NCBI GenBank assembly: GCA_015489255.1
Contig: WGAD01000360.1
Span: forward strand, 1-9,954
Length of the DNA stretch: 9,954 bases
Reading direction: 5' to 3'
Source of the DNA: Anaerolineales bacterium
GTDB taxonomy: Bacteria; Chloroflexota; Anaerolineae; Anaerolineales; Villigracilaceae
Position numbers and translations under genes: made by a program. Positions 1 to 7,140 of the stretch are shown here, in pieces. How positions within the stretch are numbered: position 1 is the stretch's first letter; each line of letters starts with the position of its first letter. The notes below the pieces were generated by a model that was not told where the DNA came from, made no database searches, and saw only the letters and a program-made list of their open reading frames with translations.

Positions 1-2
1 AG

Positions 3-752
3 TTGGGTATTGTGCTGGGGTATTTGATTGGTGATGGGTGGCTCAGCCCGAACAGCAATGCCCCAATTGGTTGGGCGCTACAGACCAAGGATGAACTGGA
101 ATTGGTACACGAATGGTTGCAGCAGTGGTTTGGAGAAGGCCATGTTGCGGATCGGGGATCACATTTTCAATTGACTTATGGACGTGTACCATACGAGTTT
201 TTTGCTTCTTTGGGAGTAAGTGCGGTTAAGTCACCAGAAAAACGTGTCCCCAATGCTATTTGGTATGCTCCTCGCCAGGCTGTGATAGGCTTTTTGCAAG
301 GTTTGTTTGGCGCGGATGGCAGTGTACAAATTTCACTGGCAAAGAAAGATGCTACGGTACGTTTGGCGAGTTCATCGCGTGGCTTGTTAGAGGATGTTCA
401 ACTGCTGTTGCTGAACTTTGGCATCGTTGCTCGTATTTTGTCCCGTCGCAAGGCTGGTTTTTCATTGTTGCCCGATGGACATGGTGGCATGCGTTCCTAT
501 CGTGTTAAGGAACAATATGAACTCATCATTGGGCGAGAAAATCGCAACAGATTTGCCGAAAAGATTGGGTTTGCTTGTGTCGCCAAGCAGGAAAAATTGC
601 AGGCTTATTTGCAGCAGATGCCGCGCGGCGCTTATCAAGAACGTTTTGAAGACCAGGTTGTAAGCATAGAGCCGGCTGGATATGCAGACGTATATGATCT
701 AACAGAACAGGAGACGCACAGCCTGGTCGCCAATGGGCTGGTGTGCCACAAT
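3..752 (+). other. Intein 1 (C-terminal part) with intact LAGLIDADG endonuclease
   Basis: Protein-splicing element inside the reductase; only its last 250 residues are in the window, so the N-terminal splicing blocks (Cys1, TxxH) cannot be seen. Two LAGLIDADG helices are visible: GYLIGDG (6-12) with Asp11 at the catalytic position, and FLQGLFGADG (97-106) with Asp105. Both acidic residues are present, so the homing endonuclease looks potentially active. The C-terminal splicing block ends in ANGLVCHN, with the penultimate His249 and terminal Asn250 that catalyse Asn cyclisation. The +1 residue is Cys251, the predicted reductase radical cysteine, which therefore also serves as splicing nucleophile. 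The DNA is AT-richer than the flanking extein, as expected for a mobile element. The 3' boundary is confident. Confidence 0.93.
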
Positions 753-3700
753 TGCGGTGAACAATGGCTGGGACCTTACGAAAACTGTTGTCTGGGTTCG
801 GTCAACCTGGCGCAGCACGCCACCGCCGAGGGCGGCGTGGACTGGGAGAAGCTGGCGGAAAGCGTTCGCACGGCCACCCGCTTTTTGGACGATGTGGTCG
901 AAGCCAATGCCTACATCCCGGCCGTGCCGCAGGTGCGCGAGGCCGCCATGCGCGCCCGCCGTATCGGCCTGGGTATCATGGGGCTGGCTGATCTGATGTA
1001 TCGGGCCGGCGTCCGCTATGGTTCGCCGGAGGGGCAGGAGTTCGCCGCCCAGGTGATGGAGTTCGTCCGCTACCATGCCATGCAGACCAGCATCGAACTG
1101 GCGCGCGAACGCGGCCCCTTCCCGGCCATCAAAGGCAGCATCTACGATCCGGAAGACCTGAAGTGGCAGCCGCCGCAGAGCATCGTGCCCTACGAGCGCG
1201 ATTGGGGACGCCCGCCGCTCGATTGGGACGCCATCGTGCAGGGCATCCGCACGCACGGCATCCGCAACGCGGCGCAGACGACCATCGCGCCGACGGGTTG
1301 TGTGGTACCGGGGACGATGGTGAGCACAGACCGTGGTTTGCTGCCGATCGAAGCGCTTGGAAACACCAGGGGCACCCAATGGCAGGAGATTGACCTGATT
1401 GTAGCGTCGGAGGATGGCGAACGGAAAGCTGACCGATTCTATATCAATGGCCGGGCGCATACGCTGCGCGTCGTGACCCGGCGCGGATACGCCATTCAAG
1501 GCACGGACGGGCACCGCATTCGCGTTTTCTCTAACGGGCAAATGGTTTGGAAGCGACTGGATGAATTGCAACCCGGGATGAAAGTTGCCTTGCAGCGCCC
1601 GCGCTTGATCGGCGCCCCCCGTGAAGTGCGCCTGGACGCTGCACAGGTGACGGATTTCCATGCGACGCCCGTCACCCTGCCCGAGGCCATGACTCTTGAG
1701 CTGGCTTACCTGCTTGGGGTGTTTATGGGGGGTGGCAGCCTGAAGAAGGGTTCATTGCGGTTTTCTTTGTCGGATGAGCGGCTGCAGGCCCGTGTGACCG
1801 GGTTGCTGCAGAAATTGTTTGGCGTAGACGTGAAAGTACAGACAGATGGGCGTGCAGCAGGGCTGGTGAGTTTGGAAGTCCACTCGCGGAATCTGGTCGC
1901 TTACTGGAAGCGAAATGGGTTTGCAAAACGGCATCCTTCTGCGGAACATGTCGGTAAAGGGTATCTCCCGCACATTCCCCTGGCTGTTTTGCAAACGAAC
2001 CACGAAGAAACATACGCCGCCTTTCTGGCCGGATTGTTCGATGCCGATGGCTATCTGCACGCTGGAAGTTTGCCTGTCTGGGTGAGCGCCAACCGCAATT
2101 TCCACGACCAGGTCAAGACGATGTTGTTGGCATTGGGCGTCTTGACCACATCGGATGTACAGCGCACCGGGTTTAGCAAGGCAGCGTTGTATCGCCTGCG
2201 CGCATCGCACGCCCAGGCTGCGGAGCAATTCCAGCGCAAATTGGGGCAATACCTGGTGCGCTTTGCTGTTCAAAGCAACACACGGCGTAAAACGCTGAAG
2301 GATCGAATTCCCATTTTAGAGCGAGAATATCGGGCCGCTTTGGAACTGGCTGATATGCCGCGCGAGCGTGCGCGGGTATATGGCTGGCGGCGGCAGGACT
2401 TTCAGGTTTCGCGGGCTTCTTTGCAAGGCTTTGTGGAACGTCACCGGGCGGCCCTGGCCGATGCAGGACTGGCCCGCTGGGAAGAGATCATCGAGGATGA
2501 CATCTTCTTTGATGAGATCCAGGTCGTGGAAGATGGCGGCGTGGTGGAAACCTACGATCTCTCGGTTCCCGGAACCCATGCCTACATTGCCAATGGCTTG
2601 ATCAGTCACAACACCATCGCCACTGTTTCCGGCTGCGAGGGATACGGCTGCGAGCCGGTCTTTGCGCTGGCTTACATTCGGCACGTCAACGATAACGGCA
2701 AGGATTTGCAGCTGACCTACGCCAGCCCGCTTTTCGAAGAGGCGCTCAAGCGCAGCGGGCTGGACGCCGAACAACGGAAGGCGATTTACGATGAGGTGAT
2801 GCGCACCGGCACCTGCCAGCACATTGAGGCCGTGCCGGAGGAAATCCGCCGCGTGTTCGTGGTGGCCGGCGATATCAGCGCGGAAGAGCACGTCCGTATG
2901 CAGGCCGCCATGCAGGCTTTTGTAGATAACAGCATTTCAAAATGTGTCGTTGGCGACACGTTAATATCCACTCCGGACGGTTTGACGCCTATTGCGTCTG
3001 TTCAGGATTTCCGATTGCCCGATCAGTTTGCACCACTGGATTTACCAATATTGGCCCCTAAAGGGATGAAAAAAGCGGATGCCTTCTACTACGGTGGTTA
3101 CCGCGAGACCCGCAAGATATCTTTGGAATACGGATTTGGCCTGGAGGGCACGCCCAACCACCGCATCCATGTTCTGGATAAAAATGGGCAGGTGGTATTT
3201 CGGCGTCTTGACGACCTGAAGATTGGCGACATTGTTGTACTCTACAGCGGGCAGCGAGCATTTGGCAGGCCTGCTAAAAAATTGCCAGAGTTTAGCGGTG
3301 CGTTTAGGACCAGTAGCAACCACATAGAGTTTCCCGCCAGGATGTCAGAAGAATTTGCCTTTTTCCTTGGTGCGGTGACTTCAGAAGGCGCGATCACGGA
3401 TAACGGCGTCAACATCAGTTCGGTGGATGTGTCTTTACTGGAAGATTTAAAGCGTATTGCGTTGGATCTTTTTGGCTTGAACGGCTACATTTCCAAGGAC
3501 CCGCGGAATGACGTGCATTATCTGCAATTGAATTCACGCCCCCTGCGTCATTGGTTGCTACATGATTTGGGGTTACTGGCTGGAGCTGAAAATAAAATCA
3601 TCCCAACCTGCATTCTGCAGGCTTCAGAGGATGAGCAGGCGGCTTTCCTGCGTGGCCTGTTCCTGGATGCTTACATGACACAAAATGGCAAGACTTTTGG

Positions 3701-5003
3701 CATTACGGTAGCCAGTAAAAAGCTCATTCAGCAGTTGCAAATCCTGTTCCTCAATGCTGGTATTCTGGCTGTGGTGGGCCAAAGCGCTGAGCGTGCCTGG
3801 CGGTTAACTGTACATGGAGGAGAACTGGAACGTCTGGCGAGCTGGATTTCGTTTGTTGAAGTCTGGAAAAATCAACGCCTAAAATGGGTCAACTTGAACC
3901 GCTTGCAGAAAATGCGCAATTACAGCCGCTTGCTGCCAGTTGAAATCACCGAAGCTTTGCAAGCAATGCGCTCCAACATGCGTGTTTCAATGAGGGCATC
4001 CTATAACGTGGAACAAAACGTGTCTGAAGCAAAAGCGTATCAACGCGTTCGAGTAAACCTGTATAAGGGACACCGCTTTGATCGCCGGGATGCTTATCGT
4101 TTGTATCAGGCGCTAAAGAGAGAGGGCGCCAGCCACCCGTTTGCAGATGCGTTCTTTGCTTCCGATGATGAAAATCGGGTTTATGTGCGCGTACAGGCCA
4201 TTGAAAGCGGATTTGCAGAGGTCTTTGATATCAGCGTCCCCCAGGGCCATGAATTCATCGCAAATGGTATGTGCAATCATAACACCGTGAACTTCCCGGC
4301 GACGGCCACCGAGGAGGACGTGGCAACGGCCTATAAACTGGCCTGGGAACTGGGCTGCAAGGGCATCACGGTGTATGTGACCGGTTCGCGCGAAAAGGTG
4401 GTGTTGGAAACGCCCGCCGCCAGCCAGAAAGAAGGGGAAAAGCAACCGCCTACCATGTGGCACGAGAAAAAGAAGGCGCGCCCGCGGGCGTTGATTGGCG
4501 CAACCTACTCCATCAACACCCCACTGGGCAAGGCTTTCATTACCGTCAACGAAAACGGGGGGCGCCAGCCTTTTGAGGTCTTCATCAATACCTCGAAAGC
4601 CGGGTCGGAGACGGCGGCGGTTTCCGAGGCCATCGGACGCCTGATCTCCTACATCTTGCGGCTGGCCTCTCCCATCGAGCCGCGGGAGCGCTTGCGCGAG
4701 ATCGTGCGGCAATTGCTGGGCATTGGCGGAGGGCGGCCGTTGGGCTTTGGCCCCAACCGCGTCCGTTCTCTGCCGGATGGCGTGGGGCAGGTGCTGGACG
4801 AATACCTGCGCGAGGGGTTCTCCCTGCCAGATGCGCCCGAGGAGCGCGTTGTGCGCGGCAACGGTCACCACAGCGAGGCGGTGGCCGCCGGGGCAGAGGC
4901 CGTTTCGCAAATTGGCGATCTTTGCCCGGAATGCGGTGAAGCCGCGCTGGTCAACGAGGAGGGCTGCCGCAAGTGTTACGCCTGCGGTTATAGCGAATGC
5001 TGA
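3..5003 (+). CDS. nrdJ: Class II (adenosylcobalamin-dependent) ribonucleotide reductase, 3' part, interrupted by three inteins
   Basis: Reduces ribonucleotides to deoxyribonucleotides using a cobalamin-generated thiyl radical, in the cytoplasm. The gene is open at the window edge; the TTG at base 3 lies inside an intein and is not a start. Removing the inteins leaves 531 reductase residues: 251-432, 871-980 and 1428-1666 (residue n begins at base 3n). Visible family motifs are CGEQ (251-254; Cys251 matches the radical Cys and Glu253 the catalytic Glu of the N-x-C-x-E motif), the following YENC with the probable redox Cys, the APTG/TIATVSG phosphate-binding loop, DNSISK/TVNFP, then GCKGITVYVTGSR. 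A TSCPD-like domain follows (roughly 1480-1560). The tail is a cysteine cluster (C1641, C1644, C1655, C1658, C1661, C1666), typical of NrdJ C-termini that bind zinc or shuttle electrons. Extein DNA is more GC-rich than intein DNA, especially inteins 1 and 3. TGA stop at 5001. Confidence 0.96.
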   Translation: MGIVLGYLIGDGWLSPNSNAPIGWALQTKDELELVHEWLQQWFGEGHVADRGSHFQLTYGRVPYEFFASLGVSAVKSPEKRVPNAIWYAPRQAVIGFLQGLFGADGSVQISLAKKDATVRLASSSRGLLEDVQLLLLNFGIVARILSRRKAGFSLLPDGHGGMRSYRVKEQYELIIGRENRNRFAEKIGFACVAKQEKLQAYLQQMPRGAYQERFEDQVVSIEPAGYADVYDLTEQETHSLVANGLVCHNCGEQWLGPYENCCLGSVNLAQHATAEGGVDWEKLAESVRTATRFLDDVVEANAYIPAVPQVREAAMRARRIGLGIMGLADLMYRAGVRYGSPEGQEFAAQVMEFVRYHAMQTSIELARERGPFPAIKGSIYDPEDLKWQPPQSIVPYERDWGRPPLDWDAIVQGIRTHGIRNAAQTTIAPTGCVVPGTMVSTDRGLLPIEALGNTRGTQWQEIDLIVASEDGERKADRFYINGRAHTLRVVTRRGYAIQGTDGHRIRVFSNGQMVWKRLDELQPGMKVALQRPRLIGAPREVRLDAAQVTDFHATPVTLPEAMTLELAYLLGVFMGGGSLKKGSLRFSLSDERLQARVTGLLQKLFGVDVKVQTDGRAAGLVSLEVHSRNLVAYWKRNGFAKRHPSAEHVGKGYLPHIPLAVLQTNHEETYAAFLAGLFDADGYLHAGSLPVWVSANRNFHDQVKTMLLALGVLTTSDVQRTGFSKAALYRLRASHAQAAEQFQRKLGQYLVRFAVQSNTRRKTLKDRIPILEREYRAALELADMPRERARVYGWRRQDFQVSRASLQGFVERHRAALADAGLARWEEIIEDDIFFDEIQVVEDGGVVETYDLSVPGTHAYIANGLISHNTIATVSGCEGYGCEPVFALAYIRHVNDNGKDLQLTYASPLFEEALKRSGLDAEQRKAIYDEVMRTGTCQHIEAVPEEIRRVFVVAGDISAEEHVRMQAAMQAFVDNSISKCVVGDTLISTPDGLTPIASVQDFRLPDQFAPLDLPILAPKGMKKADAFYYGGYRETRKISLEYGFGLEGTPNHRIHVLDKNGQVVFRRLDDLKIGDIVVLYSGQRAFGRPAKKLPEFSGAFRTSSNHIEFPARMSEEFAFFLGAVTSEGAITDNGVNISSVDVSLLEDLKRIALDLFGLNGYISKDPRNDVHYLQLNSRPLRHWLLHDLGLLAGAENKIIPTCILQASEDEQAAFLRGLFLDAYMTQNGKTFGITVASKKLIQQLQILFLNAGILAVVGQSAERAWRLTVHGGELERLASWISFVEVWKNQRLKWVNLNRLQKMRNYSRLLPVEITEALQAMRSNMRVSMRASYNVEQNVSEAKAYQRVRVNLYKGHRFDRRDAYRLYQALKREGASHPFADAFFASDDENRVYVRVQAIESGFAEVFDISVPQGHEFIANGMCNHNTVNFPATATEEDVATAYKLAWELGCKGITVYVTGSREKVVLETPAASQKEGEKQPPTMWHEKKKARPRALIGATYSINTPLGKAFITVNENGGRQPFEVFINTSKAGSETAAVSEAIGRLISYILRLASPIEPRERLREIVRQLLGIGGGRPLGFGPNRVRSLPDGVGQVLDEYLREGFSLPDAPEERVVRGNGHHSEAVAAGAEAVSQIGDLCPECGEAALVNEEGCRKCYACGYSEC
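1299..2612 (+). other. Intein 2, complete, 438 aa, LAGLIDADG endonuclease with a lost catalytic Asp
   Basis: Complete splicing element inserted between Gly and Thr of the reductase APTG/TIATVSG motif. It starts with Cys433 (CVVPGTMVS) and carries the block B TxxH (Thr501, His504). It ends in IANGLISHN with His869-Asn870, and Thr871 is the +1 nucleophile. All residues needed for splicing are present. The endonuclease part has a first motif of LLGVFMGGG (570-578), where position 8 of LAGLIDADG, normally Asp or Glu, is Gly577 (codon GGT). The second motif, LAGLFDADG (675-683), keeps Asp682. Splicing is therefore expected to work while DNA cleavage is probably impaired. Its base composition lies closer to the host extein than that of inteins 1 and 3, which would fit longer residence. 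Confidence 0.95.
2943..4283 (+). other. Intein 3, complete, 447 aa, LAGLIDADG endonuclease with degenerate second motif
   Basis: Complete splicing element inserted in the reductase motif DNSISK/TVNFP. It begins with Cys981 (CVVGDTLIS), has block B GTPNH with Thr1050 and His1053, and ends in IANGMCNHN with His1426-Asn1427; Thr1428 is the +1 residue. The first LAGLIDADG helix is FLGAVTSEG (1121-1129) with Glu1128 in the acidic position, which is common in such enzymes. The second helix reads LRGLFLDAY (1216-1224), where the usual D-A-D-G end is altered and position 8 is Ala1223. A basic, Arg-rich stretch follows at about 1325-1390 before the C-terminal splicing block, possibly DNA-binding. Splicing looks intact; endonuclease activity is doubtful. 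The DNA is AT-richer than the flanking extein. Confidence 0.94.
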
Positions 5004-5024
5004 TCGGTTGCCGGAGAAAAAAGG

Positions 5025-5555
5025 ATGGAGGATCGCTATAGCCTTTCTTTGCAACAAGTGAACGGATTGGCCCTGCCGCTCGGCTTGCTCTTGCTGGGCG
5101 GCGGGACCTGGGCATATGCCTGGCGACATGGAGATTATATATCTGGCCTGGCGTGGGAGCGGTGGCTGTGGGGGCTGGCCTTGTTGTTGCCGGCCATTCC
5201 CTTGCACGAGGCCATTCACGCTGCGGTGGCGCGTTACTTTGGCGCCGAAGCGCGGTTTGGCTTCGACCGCCGCACGTGGACGCCCTACGTCCACGTGCAA
5301 ACGCCCTTGCGGGTGTGGCAGTATCGCTGGCAGGCAGCAGCGCCCACCTTGCTGCTGGGCGTATTGCCGTTGGCGCTGGGCTGGCTGACCGGGGGGCCGA
5401 TCCTTTATTTCTTTGGGTTGATCATGTGCCTTTCTGGCCTGGGGGATGGCATCGTCCTGTGGCTTTTGCGGGCGGCGCCGGCGGATTTCTGGGCGCTGGA
5501 TCATCCCTCTCGGGTTGGCTGCCAGGTTTTCGCGCAACGGCCAGAAGCGCGCTGA
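5025..5555 (+). CDS. DUF3267-type membrane protein, putative zinc metalloprotease
   Basis: A 176-residue integral membrane protein with an HExxH motif (HEAIH, residues 61-65) at the end of a hydrophobic segment, as in the DUF3267 / putative zincin family related in layout to site-2 proteases. Hydrophobic segments lie at about 13-33, 47-68, 104-122 and 126-149. The late motif SGLGDG (Asp141) could supply a third metal ligand, and the closing DHPSRVG (159-165) resembles the conserved family tail. No substrate is known. The ATG has a GGAG ribosome-binding site at 5013-5016, eight bases upstream, and lies 21 bases after the reductase stop, so co-transcription is likely. A terminator follows at once. 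The family assignment is from recognised motifs only; proteolytic activity is inferred. Confidence 0.8.
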   Translation: MEDRYSLSLQQVNGLALPLGLLLLGGGTWAYAWRHGDYISGLAWERWLWGLALLLPAIPLHEAIHAAVARYFGAEARFGFDRRTWTPYVHVQTPLRVWQYRWQAAAPTLLLGVLPLALGWLTGGPILYFFGLIMCLSGLGDGIVLWLLRAAPADFWALDHPSRVGCQVFAQRPEAR

Positions 5556-5560
5556 AGAGC

Positions 5561-5594
5561 AAAAAAAAGACCACCCGCCAGGGTGGCCTTTTTT
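5561..5594. terminator. Bidirectional intrinsic terminator
   Basis: A GC stem CCACCC / GGGTGG (5571-5576 and 5581-5586) with a GCCA loop is flanked by eight A on the left (5561-5568) and six T on the right (5589-5594). Read on + it ends the reductase/DUF3267 unit 5 bases after its stop codon; read on - the A run becomes the T run and ends the bacterioferritin transcript. The two genes converge here, which is the expected place for a shared terminator. Confidence 0.88.
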
Positions 5595-5611
5595 GTGGTG
5601 AACCGGAAGGA

Positions 5612-6124
5612 TTACGCGCCCTCGGCGCCGCCAGTGGCCGGACGGGCGGCGATGTTCTTGCTGCGTTCGATGGATTGCAGGGCCAGATAGCGCTCGCCAA
5701 ATTTGGCGATGTTGTCCATTTCGGTGTCATATTGGTCGTAGTGGCGTTCCTCGTCATCGACCAGGGCTTCGAAGACCTTGCGCGTGCCGGAATCGGCGTT
5801 GGCGCTGCACTCATTGGCCCATTGGTTGTAATCGCGGACGCTTTGCATTTCCATCTTGCGTGCCAGGTCTAGCATTTCTTGGACATCGTGGATCTTTTGC
5901 ACCTCGTGCGAGGCTTTCATTTCGACTTCGCCGCCGAGGAAAAGGATGCGCTCGGCGCAGCGTTCGATGTGCCGCATTTCTTCAATGGCGGTGGCAAAGA
6001 AAAGCCCAGAGAGCAATTCGTATCCCTGGTCTTCACAATGGAAGTGGAAATACATGTACTGGTGGACGGCGGACAATTCGTCTGCTACCGCGCGGTTTAG
6101 CAATTCTATGCTTTTTTCGTGCAT
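5612..6124 (-). CDS. bfr: Bacterioferritin (haem-type ferritin iron-storage protein)
   Basis: A 170-residue four-helix ferritin that oxidises Fe(II) and stores it as ferric mineral in a cytoplasmic 24-mer cage. All diiron ferroxidase ligands of the bacterioferritin family can be placed: Glu16 (ADELSAVHQY), Glu49 and His52 (AIEEMRHIER), Glu92 (RKMEMQSV), Glu125 and His128 (DDEERHYD). Met50, next to Glu49, matches the haem-ligating Met of bacterioferritins, supporting Bfr rather than non-haem ferritin. Length is slightly above the usual ~158 because of a short Ala/Gly-rich tail. The start ATG is preceded by AAGGAG (6133-6138 on the complement) at eight bases. It is a single-gene unit converging on the DUF3267 gene. 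No Fur box was recognised upstream. Confidence 0.93.
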   Translation of the reverse strand: MHEKSIELLNRAVADELSAVHQYMYFHFHCEDQGYELLSGLFFATAIEEMRHIERCAERILFLGGEVEMKASHEVQKIHDVQEMLDLARKMEMQSVRDYNQWANECSANADSGTRKVFEALVDDEERHYDQYDTEMDNIAKFGERYLALQSIERSKNIAARPATGGAEGA

Positions 6125-6154
6125 GGTCTTTTCTCCTTGAGGTTGAGGTGTTTA

Positions 6155-6183
6155 ACTCTATCGCGTTTTGGCGCAGGGCGCAA
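6155..6183 (-). promoter_or_regulatory. Candidate sigma70-type promoter for bfr
   Basis: On the - strand TTGCGC (6178-6183) and TAGAGT (6155-6160) are separated by 17 bases and sit about 30 bases upstream of the bfr start codon, with the AAGGAG ribosome-binding site in between. The match is partial (4 of 6 in each box), so this is a candidate only. It lies directly downstream of the lysE remnant stop codon, so it is not inside coding sequence. Confidence 0.4.
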
Positions 6184-6188
6184 GCCTT

Positions 6189-6299
6189 TTACAATTGCCA
6201 GCCGCGCCAGATCTGCCAGAGGCCGAAAAAGGCCAGCGCCGCCGAAGAGAGGCGCAGCAGCGTTTTCAATAGAAGGCTTTGCCAAAAAGAAGGTTGCAT
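6189..6299 (-). pseudogene. C-terminal remnant of a LysE-family exporter gene
   Basis: The - strand reads 36 codons ending in TAA. The stretch SSAALAFFGLWQIWRGW matches the end of the complete LysE-type protein at 8987-9580 (SAALLFLFGLWQLWRGL). Counted by eye from the stops, about 16 of the last 26 residues are identical, and the DNA of both copies contains a 23-base block differing at one position. Similarity ends near 6285-6300; upstream of that the frame continues without stops but with sequence unlike LysE, so the 5' part of the gene is missing. This is best read as a broken paralogue or a copied gene end at the left edge of the restriction-modification island. A coincidental small ORF is unlikely given the conserved terminal motif. 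Expression is not implied. Confidence 0.72.
6200..6222. repeat. Direct repeat copy A (lysE 3' end, left of island)
   Basis: The block around GCCGCGCCAGATCTGCCAGA, continuing into GGCC, recurs in the same orientation at 8998-9020 with one or two differences. Both copies are the coding DNA for the WQ(I/L)WRG ending of LysE-type proteins. They bracket the AT-richer restriction-modification segment. Confidence 0.6.
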
Positions 6300-6519
6300 T
6301 GTCTTCAGGCCGTAGTTTTTTTCGGCGGATGGTGGCGTGATGTCAGACGCACAACCCTGCGTGTAACTGACCCGCCTGTTGGTGGAGAAGTGGGCGCGAT
6401 TTTGGGAGTTGGGTTATACTGAATTGAGCTGAAATTGCAAAAGACGGCAGGCGGCCGATGTAAATCGTTAGCTGGCCTATTGGTGTAACAGATATGTTTG
6501 TAGAATTGAGGAGGACTTT
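6300..6519. other. Non-coding leader region upstream of the restriction endonuclease
   Basis: No convincing gene is visible in these 220 bases. It contains the left edge of the AT-richer island and, at 6415-6420, TATACT, a possible -10 element on + without a good -35. A second weak candidate is TTGCAA at 6435-6440, with TGTAAA 18 bases further on. The ribosome-binding site of the endonuclease gene, GAGGAGG, is at 6508-6514. No copy of the dyad found upstream of the Phd/YefM gene was seen here. Confidence 0.5.
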
Positions 6520-7140
6520 GTGAGATTTGAGTATCATCTGCATGTTTTTCATTCCCCTCGGTTTCAAAGCGTGGTTGACGAGGCAATTAAGTTTTTCAAT
6601 GAGTCTCCTGTCCACAGGTTGCCGCCTCCCGTCCGTTTTGTTGGGGCTGGGGTCTATGCACTTTACTACGTGGGTAGTTTCAATTTGTACACCAGAATCG
6701 TTAGATTAAATCTAGAGTCCGAAAGCCAACCAATCTACGTCGGTAAAGCCGTACCACCTGGATGGCGGACTTCAAGATCGCAGGAAAAAGATGCCAAGGT
6801 CCTATATCGGAGGCTGCAAGAGCATTCTAGAAGCATACAACAAGCCGCTAATCTGGCGATTGGTGATTTCCGATGTCGGTTTATGATTCTCGGTGGTATT
6901 GAAAGCGACCTGGTTGTTCCTGTAGAGGCAGAATTAATTAGAAGGTACAGCCCTCTTTGGAACTCAGTCATTGATGGTTTTGGAAATCACGACCCTGGCA
7001 GTGGACGCTACAGCCAGGCAAAATCAGAGTGGGATGTATTGCACCCTGGCAGGCCCTGGGCTGAAAAGTTAACAGGTGAATCGCCACGATTAGATGAGGT
7101 TGTTCGTAAGGTTCAACAGTCTCTAAGCGGGCTTTCTTAG
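6520..7140 (+). CDS. Type II restriction endonuclease, GIY-YIG superfamily, Eco29kI type
   Basis: A 206-residue predicted DNA endonuclease. The GIY-YIG core is GAGVYALYY (42-50; Tyr46) and PIYVGKAVP (71-79; Tyr73). These are followed by YRRLQEHS (Arg98, His102), Glu136 and Asn148 (SPLWN), which fit the remaining catalytic positions of GIY-YIG restriction enzymes. The later block DGFGNHDPGSGRY, then WDVLHPGRPWA, is what I recognise as the signature of the Eco29kI family, whose founding member cuts CCGCGG. Length (~206 against ~214) also fits. The start is GTG with a strong GAGGAGG five bases upstream. The 3' end overlaps the convergent methyltransferase gene by 18 bases, supporting a restriction-modification pair. 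Family assignment is strong; the CCGCGG specificity is inferred and could differ. Confidence 0.9.
   Translation: MRFEYHLHVFHSPRFQSVVDEAIKFFNESPVHRLPPPVRFVGAGVYALYYVGSFNLYTRIVRLNLESESQPIYVGKAVPPGWRTSRSQEKDAKVLYRRLQEHSRSIQQAANLAIGDFRCRFMILGGIESDLVVPVEAELIRRYSPLWNSVIDGFGNHDPGSGRYSQAKSEWDVLHPGRPWAEKLTGESPRLDEVVRKVQQSLSGLS

Noticed and set aside
3..5. TTG as start of the long reading frame
   Set aside because: It lies inside the first LAGLIDADG helix of intein 1; the gene clearly continues upstream of the window.
4113..5537. 474-codon open frame on the - strand, and the 320-codon one at 699-1661
   Set aside because: Both are antisense to the well-supported reductase and DUF3267 genes, rich in Arg, Pro and Gln with no family motifs; typical shadows in GC-rich DNA.
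6305..6615. Two overlapping ~90-codon frames on the - strand before the endonuclease gene
   Set aside because: They run into the endonuclease coding region in antisense, have no recognisable motif and no convincing ribosome-binding site.
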